Source of the DNA: Ignavibacteria bacterium
GTDB lineage: Bacteria > Bacteroidota > Ignavibacteria > Tepidaquicellales > Tepidaquicellaceae
DNA length: 64,000 bases
Reading direction: 5' to 3'
Assembly: GCA_016704345.1 (NCBI GenBank)
Contig: JADJAH010000016.1
Span: forward strand, 62,001 to 126,000
Translations under genes and position numbers: made by a program
Notes under the pieces: generated by a model
The model's database searches: none
Told to the model about the DNA's origin: nothing
What the model saw: only the letters and a program-made list of their open reading frames with translations
Shown here: in pieces, positions 58,221 through 64,000 of the stretch
How the letters are laid out: each line of letters opens with the position of its first letter
How positions within the stretch are numbered: the stretch's first letter is position 1

Positions 58221-59576
58221 ATGAAGAAAACAACTTTACAATCTTCATTTAAGGTAACCCATGAAACTAGAATTCTTGCAATTGCAATGGCCGTAACTTT
58301 GATTGCCTCACTATTTTGCTTTACACACATCGTTGTTGCTCAATCTCCTCAGTGGAGTACATTACCTAACTCACCTTCAAGTGGAATCCGATTTGATGAT
58401 GTTGATTTCACTGATTTGAATACAGGATATATAATCAATGGAGCTGCAGGTCAATTGTTTAAAACAACAAACGCGGGAAATAATTGGGATACACTTTTTA
58501 AGATTAATGGGAGCAGTTTAAGAAGTCTTGGCTTTTTTGATGCAAACACAGGGATCATTGGTACTATAAATGATGACACAAGTAAACTGATGTTTAGAAC
58601 TACAAACGCCGGACTGAATTGGAACTATGTAAATAATTTTGAGGGAAAGCGTCCGTTGGGCATATGTGGAATCTCTATAGTCACGAACAATATTGGCTAT
58701 GCTTGTGGAAGGTATTCAAGTCCCGCCAGAGTAGTGCGGACCACTAATGCCGGAGAATCATGGAGCATCGTTTTTAGTGACACTTCTCTTGCAACCAATC
58801 TTATCGACTGTTATTTTTGGTCTCCTGATTCGGGAATTGTTGTTGGGGGTTATGGTACAGCATGGACTACGACTTACTCAGTTATACTCTTAACTGCAAA
58901 TGGCGGACAGACTTGGCAAAGGGTTTACAAGTCATCACGTATTAATGAATACTGCTGGAAGATCTCTTTTGTATCTCGCAGTACAGGATACGTTAGCATT
59001 GAGAGGTCCTCTTTTATATTGAAAACAACAAACACAGGTTTAAACTGGACTGATATGTTTGCTGTCTCCGGATATTATCAACAAGGAATTGGCTTTCATA
59101 ACGAGAATACAGGATGGCTGGGCGGTTCCGGTACTTCTTATGAAACTACGAATGGCGGTAATAGCTGGCATGCTACTTTATGGGGACAAGGATTAAATAA
59201 AATAATATTCTTGAATGATACAATTGGATATGCCGCAGGTCGGAGGATTTATAAATATTCAAATGATCCTGTTGGGATTAATCATATCGGATCTGAAATT
59301 CCACAACGGTTTGAACTAAAACAGAATTATCCAAACCCTTTCAATCCGGTTACTAAAATTGAATTCTCAATCCCTGCCACTTCAGAATATTCAAACTTAC
59401 ATTTACGAATTTTTAATTCACTGGGTGGAGAAATTGCGACCTTAATTAACGAAACATTATCTCCGGGTACCTACGAAGTTGAGTTTGATGGTGGCAATCT
59501 TGCAAGTGGTCTATACTACTACAAGCTTGAACTTGGTGCATTCTCGGAAACGAAAAAAATGGTGCTCTTGAGATAA
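58221..59576 (+). CDS. YCF48-type secreted propeller with T9SS sorting domain
   Basis: The 451-residue protein has a long signal peptide (IAMAVTLIASLFCFTHIVVAQ), then about six YCF48 blades (TTNAGNNW, TTNAGLNW, TTNAGESW, TANGGQTW, TTNTGLNW, TTNGGNSW). It ends with a type A sorting domain (LKQNYPNPFNPVTKIEFSI to KKMVLLR). It is intact, unlike the related genes at 1-5319, and shorter than the 29006/31883 pair. No GGGTATT-N14 motif is seen upstream. Surface export by T9SS is inferred. Confidence 0.9.
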   Translation: MKKTTLQSSFKVTHETRILAIAMAVTLIASLFCFTHIVVAQSPQWSTLPNSPSSGIRFDDVDFTDLNTGYIINGAAGQLFKTTNAGNNWDTLFKINGSSLRSLGFFDANTGIIGTINDDTSKLMFRTTNAGLNWNYVNNFEGKRPLGICGISIVTNNIGYACGRYSSPARVVRTTNAGESWSIVFSDTSLATNLIDCYFWSPDSGIVVGGYGTAWTTTYSVILLTANGGQTWQRVYKSSRINEYCWKISFVSRSTGYVSIERSSFILKTTNTGLNWTDMFAVSGYYQQGIGFHNENTGWLGGSGTSYETTNGGNSWHATLWGQGLNKIIFLNDTIGYAAGRRIYKYSNDPVGINHIGSEIPQRFELKQNYPNPFNPVTKIEFSIPATSEYSNLHLRIFNSLGGEIATLINETLSPGTYEVEFDGGNLASGLYYYKLELGAFSETKKMVLLR

Positions 59577-59594
59577 GGATTTCGAATGTGTTAT

Positions 59595-59690
59595 TCCCTG
59601 CCCGCAGTCGGCTTAACAAGTACACTCTATGCCTGCCCACTGGCCACTGAAACCTGAAATGCATCTTGGCAGGCAGGCGGGCAGGCAGGG
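59595..59690. repeat. G/C-rich hairpin repeat, copy 3 (inverted)
   Basis: On the minus strand it reads CCTGCCTGCCAAGATGCATT, TTCAGTGGCCAGTGGGCAGGCA, the same plan as the copies at 5620 and 5775. It lies 18 bp after the stop of the propeller gene and could also act as a transcription stop. Confidence 0.65.
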
Positions 59691-59814
59691 ATGACGTGAA
59701 AGGGGTTGTCATTAATAATTCACACCAGCAAATTGTAAATTTTTGGGAACACCGAACAACAGCAAATAAAATTCCTTCCAATGCTGTATTTGTAAAAATA
59801 TCTCTATAGATATT

Positions 59815-61365
59815 ATGAAATATGTACTTAAAACTTCCCTAATTGTACTGTTCAACGTTTGCTTTTTGCAGAGCATCGCGAATTCACAAATGAATCTTGA
59901 ATGGATGAAAAGATATCACGGATCTTATAGTGGGGGCTCAAATGGTGCGAATGCAATTGATGTTGATGATTCAGGAAATGTTTATGTTACCGGAAGTAGT
60001 CAAATCTCTTCATCAAGGTTCGATTATGTGACTATAAAATATAATAAGTTCGGAGATTCAATATGGACTTCTAAATATGGAAATGACTATAACATTTCCT
60101 ACGACTTGGTAGTTGATGATTCAGGTAATGTATTTGTTGCGGGAGCTGGTCCAATAATCAAATATAATCCAAATGGAAATGTTGTTTGGGTGTCAGAAAA
60201 CTATCAAGTAAATTATAAGATATTGCTTGACTCATTGGGAAATATTTATGTTGCTGGAGTCAGATGGTACCAATATATAACGTCAAAATATGATAAGTAC
60301 GGTAACCGCCTATGGAATAAAATGTATAGTTATGAAGGAGTGTGCCGTTTGTATGATATGGTTATGGATGATTGGGGAAATATAATAATAACTGGAAGTA
60401 GTGAAGCAGATTCAACTGACTATGATTATGCAACTATCAAGTATTCAAACAATGGCAATCTTATTTGGATTAGAAGGTATAATGGATTAACAATTTCGGG
60501 AACACCATTTGATGCTGCTCATGCAGTTGAAACAGATAGATTTGGAAATATTTATGTAACAGGGAATAGCCGTGGACTTTCAGGAGGAGATGAGTGTGTA
60601 ACAATTAAATATGATAGTTCGGGAAACGAAATATGGATTAAAAGCCTAACATCGGCTTCAGGGGCATATGACATCAAGCTTGATAATATGAATAGTGTTT
60701 ATGTTGCAGGCAGATATGGAGGAAGCAGCTATACATTCAAATTAGATTTCAATTCAAATTTCTTGTGGGGTCAGTATTACTTTGGAGGAAGTCTCTTAGC
60801 AACTAACTTTCCTAAAATGATCCTTGATTCCGCGAGCAATGTTTATGTAACTGCAAATGCAAATACATCCGGCGCAGAAGATTATGCGTTTATAAAATAT
60901 GATAGAGCTGGAAACAAATTGTATGATGTTGTTTACTCTTATTCGGCCATAGGAGCCGATTATGTTAATGATATTGCTCTTGATAAAAAGGGTGTAGTAT
61001 ACTTAACTGGAGAAGTTCAATCTAATGGCTATGCATTCGCAACAGTTAAATTCTCCCCAATAATTACAAGTATTTCAAATAACCTAAGCACAGTTAATAA
61101 TTTTGAATTATCACAAAATTATCCGAACCCCTTTAATCCGGTTACAAGAATTGAATACTCTGTTAAAGATGCCGGACCTGTAAAAATAACCTTGTATGAC
61201 ATCATCGGAAGAATTATAGTTGTGCTTGTCAATGAAAACAAGCTGCCGGGCAACTATTCAATAGTCTTCAATGCTGGTGATTACAACGTTTCGAGTGGAA
61301 TATATTTATATAAATTCGAGACAAACAACTTCACTGAAACCAAACGAATGATCCTTCTGAAATAA
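59815..61365 (+). CDS. SBBP-type secreted beta-propeller with T9SS sorting domain
   Basis: The 516-residue protein has a signal peptide (SLIVLFNVCFLQSIANSQ) and repeated units of about 50-60 residues with the SBBP core (DDSGNVYVTGSSQ, DSLGNIYVAGVR, DDWGNIIITGSS, DRFGNIYVTGNS, DSASNVYVTANA), each with an ATIKY or TIKYxxxGxxIW strand. It ends with SQNYPNPFNPVTRIEYSV to KRMILLK. It is the intact counterpart of the damaged gene at 1404-3107. Confidence 0.9.
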   Translation: MKYVLKTSLIVLFNVCFLQSIANSQMNLEWMKRYHGSYSGGSNGANAIDVDDSGNVYVTGSSQISSSRFDYVTIKYNKFGDSIWTSKYGNDYNISYDLVVDDSGNVFVAGAGPIIKYNPNGNVVWVSENYQVNYKILLDSLGNIYVAGVRWYQYITSKYDKYGNRLWNKMYSYEGVCRLYDMVMDDWGNIIITGSSEADSTDYDYATIKYSNNGNLIWIRRYNGLTISGTPFDAAHAVETDRFGNIYVTGNSRGLSGGDECVTIKYDSSGNEIWIKSLTSASGAYDIKLDNMNSVYVAGRYGGSSYTFKLDFNSNFLWGQYYFGGSLLATNFPKMILDSASNVYVTANANTSGAEDYAFIKYDRAGNKLYDVVYSYSAIGADYVNDIALDKKGVVYLTGEVQSNGYAFATVKFSPIITSISNNLSTVNNFELSQNYPNPFNPVTRIEYSVKDAGPVKITLYDIIGRIIVVLVNENKLPGNYSIVFNAGDYNVSSGIYLYKFETNNFTETKRMILLK

Positions 61366-61729
61366 AAATTCTTAGTGTAATGTTTTTCCTACTTTCTCCC
61401 ACACCCTAACCGGCGCTCCTCTGATATGCAGTCAGACCTGCCAGCAGTTGACTAATCAAGTACAATCTCAGTAAGCCGGAAACGACAGGTTCTCGGACTG
61501 CCTTTGTCACTTATTGTCCCCGCTTAGTTTACTATCAATCTCATTTTAATATTTCAGAGGGGACTCAGTGTAAAAGAAAGATACTCATTTTGTTAAGTCT
61601 TTATTTTTGGACTGGATAATTTTGCCAACGCCGATTTTCAAATTTATCCAAACCGAAACGCTATCATTTTCTCATGGTTTGATTAATCAATAGTTATTCT
61701 AAGTTTGGGCTTGTAAATTTGCGATCATT
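61366..61729. other. Intergenic region with a possible decayed repeat
   Basis: No gene is seen. GCAGTTGACTAATCAAGTACA at 61447 loosely matches GCAGTCGGCTTAACAAGTACA at 59604 beside hairpin copy 3, so this may be a decayed relative of that element. Confidence 0.3.
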
Positions 61730-63004
61730 ATGAAGGAAAAGAAGACAGTAATAGTTGCCGGTGCAGGATTTGGCGGACTTCAGGCGGTTAAGGCGCTTAT
61801 GCGCGACGACCGGCTGGAGATCATCTGGATTGACCGCACTAATCATCATTTATTTCAGCCGCTCCTTTATCAGATCGCTTCCGCAGTATTGAGTCCGGCG
61901 GACATTGCAATTCCTGCAAGATCATTGACAAGGAATATTAAGAATGTGACTGTCATCATGGATGAGATAACAGGCATCGATAAAGAGAAGAAGGAAGTGA
62001 AACTTGGTGAACGAATTCTCAAATACGATTTTCTTATACTGGCACTCGGAGCAAAGACAGGTTACTTCGGAAAAAATGAATGGCAGAAATTTACTTCAGG
62101 TCTGAAGAATCTCAATGATGCTTTGCAGATCAGGAGAAGACTTTTGATATCATTTGAAGAGGCTGAAAATGATCCTTCAGTTGCAGCAGAGTTAATGAAC
62201 TATGTCATAGTGGGCGGAGGGCCGACAGGCGTTGAACTTGCCGGATCAATAGCCGAATTGTCGCGCAGGATAATCAAGAATGATTTCCGAAACATAGACA
62301 CATCGAAGGCGAAGATAACTCTCATAGAAGCAGGCCCGGATCTTCTGCCAAGCTTCGACAGAACGCTTTCAGTTTACACAAAGGAAGCGCTTCTCAAGAG
62401 AGGAGTGAATGTAATGCTTAACACGAGAGTCAAAGACATCTCTAAGCACAAGCTAACACTCAAGACGCTTGAAGGAGACAAAGAAATTTCGGCCAACATA
62501 ATTATTTGGGCGGCCGGTGTTGAAGCCGTGCCGATAACAACAGAGATAACCAACAACCTTGACAGGCAGAAGCGAATACTTGTAAACCAATTCTGCTCAC
62601 TAGGTGAACATCCGGAAGTCTTTGTAATTGGTGATATGGCAGCATTCAAAAATAGTGACGAAAAATTTCTTCCCGGCGTAAGCGCTGTGGCAATGCAGCA
62701 GGGAAGACATGTAGCAAGAACTATCAGAAGAGAATTGAGCGGAAAGAAGAGAGAACCGTTTTCTTATGTCGACAAAGGAAATATGGCAACAATAGGCAGG
62801 AAGGATGCCGTTGCGGAACTGTTTGGTTTTAAGCTGAAGGGATTCATAGGATGGCTTGCATGGCTTGGTGTGCATCTTTTCTATCAGGTTGGGTTCAAAA
62901 ACAAACTCGACATACTATTAACCTGGATCTGGAGCTATCTTACATTTGGTGCGGGAGTGAGAGTGATAACTGATCCTATTCACGATTATGAAAAAGACGA
63001 ATAG
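61730..63004 (+). CDS. ndh: Type II NADH:quinone oxidoreductase
   Basis: This peripheral flavoenzyme passes electrons from NADH to quinone without pumping protons. The 424-residue protein has the FAD motif VAGAGFGGLQAV at the start, NHHLFQPLLYQIAS, a second nucleotide motif IVGGGPTGVELAG (about 161-173), and VIGDMAAF for the FAD ribityl site. A C-terminal hydrophobic region (FIGWLAWLGVHLFYQVGF ... LLTWIWSYLTFGAGVRVI) should anchor it to the inner leaflet. Length is typical. It is probably not cotranscribed with the propeller upstream. Confidence 0.93.
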   Translation: MKEKKTVIVAGAGFGGLQAVKALMRDDRLEIIWIDRTNHHLFQPLLYQIASAVLSPADIAIPARSLTRNIKNVTVIMDEITGIDKEKKEVKLGERILKYDFLILALGAKTGYFGKNEWQKFTSGLKNLNDALQIRRRLLISFEEAENDPSVAAELMNYVIVGGGPTGVELAGSIAELSRRIIKNDFRNIDTSKAKITLIEAGPDLLPSFDRTLSVYTKEALLKRGVNVMLNTRVKDISKHKLTLKTLEGDKEISANIIIWAAGVEAVPITTEITNNLDRQKRILVNQFCSLGEHPEVFVIGDMAAFKNSDEKFLPGVSAVAMQQGRHVARTIRRELSGKKREPFSYVDKGNMATIGRKDAVAELFGFKLKGFIGWLAWLGVHLFYQVGFKNKLDILLTWIWSYLTFGAGVRVITDPIHDYEKDE

Positions 63005-63076
63005 CATTTATGCGTAAAGGAACTAAAATCACTTACGACAGCAAACTTTTTTGTACTGAAATCCATACTGAATAAA

Positions 63077-63523
63077 TTGTCCACACTTAAGCGCGCAATT
63101 GAAATAGCATTTGAAGCCCACAAAGATCAGAAAGATAAAAACGGCGAGCCATACTTTGGTCATGTTCTTCGAGTAATGAATTTGGGAAAAACGGAGAATG
63201 AAAAAATTTGCGGAGTGCTGCATGATTTGGTTGAAGATACAGAGTGGACGTTTGAAGACCTGCGCAGAGAAGGATTCAGTAAGACCGTTATAGATGCGCT
63301 CACCTGTGTTACAAAGATATCTGAAGATGAAGATTACGAAGAATTCACAAATCGGATTGCAAAAAATCGTTTAGCAGTAATTGTGAAAATTAATGACCTG
63401 TCTGATAACATGGATGTAAGAAGATTCGATGTCATCCGGGAAAAAGATATTCAAAGGCTCAACAAATATTTGCGTGCCTACAGAAGATTGACACAGATCC
63501 TGTCACAAAATACTGACTATTAA
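63077..63523 (+). CDS. Small HD-domain protein (RelA/SpoT HD-like)
   Basis: The 148-residue protein has AIEIAFEAHKDQKDKNGEPYFGHVLRVM and KICGVLHDLVEDTEWTFEDL, the metal-binding HD (with ED) pattern of the hydrolase domain of RelA/SpoT-like proteins. It also has KINDLSDNMD with the later Asp. There is no synthetase domain, so it resembles stand-alone small HD hydrolases (Mesh1-like). The start is TTG 63077. Hydrolysis of (p)ppGpp is possible but unproved. Confidence 0.75.
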   Translation: MSTLKRAIEIAFEAHKDQKDKNGEPYFGHVLRVMNLGKTENEKICGVLHDLVEDTEWTFEDLRREGFSKTVIDALTCVTKISEDEDYEEFTNRIAKNRLAVIVKINDLSDNMDVRRFDVIREKDIQRLNKYLRAYRRLTQILSQNTDY

Positions 63524-63542
63524 AAATAGACATTAACGGATT

Positions 63543-63863
63543 ATGGCACCGGAAGGGAAAAAACATTTCTGCTACCGACTAAGTCTTCGTGAAGATCTGA
63601 GAGATTTCAAGAACTGGACAGAGGAAGAAAATCAGACTATAGGAGTTCATTTCAACTATCTCAAAGATATGCTGGAGGCGGGCAAACTTGTACTTGCGGG
63701 CAGAACAGAAAACATGCCAATGACAGACAAAGACATGGGAATTGCAATACTGGAAACTGATACGATGGAAGAAGCCGCGGAGATCATGACTAATGATCCT
63801 GCTGTGAAGGGCGGAATCATGTCGGCCGAACTGTTCGAATTCTCACTTGCGCTCTACAGGTGA
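63543..63863 (+). CDS. YciI-like protein
   Basis: The 106-residue protein has FCYRLSLREDLRDFKNWTEEENQTIGVHFNYLKDMLEAGKLVLAGRTE and a final ETDTMEEAAEIMTNDPAVKGGIMSAELFEF, the YciI/DGPF ferredoxin-like plan with its conserved His in GVHFNYL and Asp in NDP. Function in the family is mostly unknown. It begins 19 bp after the HD gene and is likely cotranscribed. Confidence 0.87.
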   Translation: MAPEGKKHFCYRLSLREDLRDFKNWTEEENQTIGVHFNYLKDMLEAGKLVLAGRTENMPMTDKDMGIAILETDTMEEAAEIMTNDPAVKGGIMSAELFEFSLALYR

Positions 63864-64000
63864 AATGCAGTTGCAATGAAATTTATTTCTGTCTCGCAGA
63901 CTCTAAAAAATAAATTCTGCAATCCGTCTTATTTTTATTAAGCGTCCGAATCAAACTATGCGGTGAGATAAGTTTATATGCACTTAATAATTCTATAAAA

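Overview
The window looks like the chromosome of a member of the Fibrobacterota-Chlorobiota-Bacteroidota (FCB) assemblage, most likely Ignavibacteria/Kapabacteria-like. This is inferred from about 40% GC, few Shine-Dalgarno sites, several TTG starts, and secreted proteins ending in the type IX secretion (T9SS) sorting domain with an NYPNPFNPST core and a terminal K(R)MLLIK-like tail. I see no rRNA, tRNA, CRISPR array, prophage or complete insertion sequence.

Layout. Positions 1-5319 (minus strand) hold two near-duplicate YCF48-type beta-propeller genes separated by an SBBP-type propeller gene. All three are interrupted by small indels, mostly in short homopolymers. Positions 5320-5995 are a non-coding block with two copies of a G/C-rich hairpin repeat and a 13-base G run; a third copy lies at 59.6 kb. 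Positions 5996-18848 are a long co-directional run of mostly housekeeping genes: ispD, a frame-disrupted esterase, an Ntn-type asparaginase, an amidohydrolase relative that has lost its metal ligands, a Nudix hydrolase, folE2, an orphan DsbD N-terminal domain, lpxH, a class A PBP, ndk and a T9SS-exported subtilase. Positions 19-24 kb carry envelope proteins: a TonB-like single-pass protein, a DUF937-OmpA fusion, a small beta-barrel and a DUF4136 lipoprotein. Positions 24-34.4 kb carry three large secreted propellers. Positions 34.7-45.5 kb hold a DUF2780 lipoprotein, a PhzF-like enzyme, the AdoCbl-dependent ribonucleotide reductase nrdJ, a membrane protein, a TonB-dependent receptor with an adjacent TetR regulator, a VOC protein and a solitary ubiquitin-fold protein. 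Positions 45.9-49.3 kb encode a kexin-like protease. Positions 49.4-53.6 kb are a glycosyltransferase/MBOAT/SGNH cluster, followed by an MscS channel, a DUF4239 protein and a YbjQ protein. Positions 57.4-58.1 kb contain a dead IS3-family fragment and short repeats. Two more T9SS propellers, a type II NADH dehydrogenase, a small HD protein and a YciI-like protein finish the window.

How it fits together. The dominant theme is export of large beta-propeller and protease proteins. There are two different C-terminal tails. One is the classic T9SS sorting domain (six proteins). The other is a module with an HRNxxxTWS signature followed by two dockerin-like calcium loops and a terminal Pro (three proteins of two unrelated kinds). 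Three of the big secreted propellers also share an upstream sequence, GGGTATT-N14-TCTTT(G/T), which looks like a common promoter. The TetR regulator and the TonB receptor share a perfect 13-bp palindrome upstream of each gene; in the tetR promoter it sits between plausible -35 and -10 boxes. These are the most interesting unexplained signals, along with the active-site-less amidohydrolase and the ubiquitin-fold protein ending in Gly.
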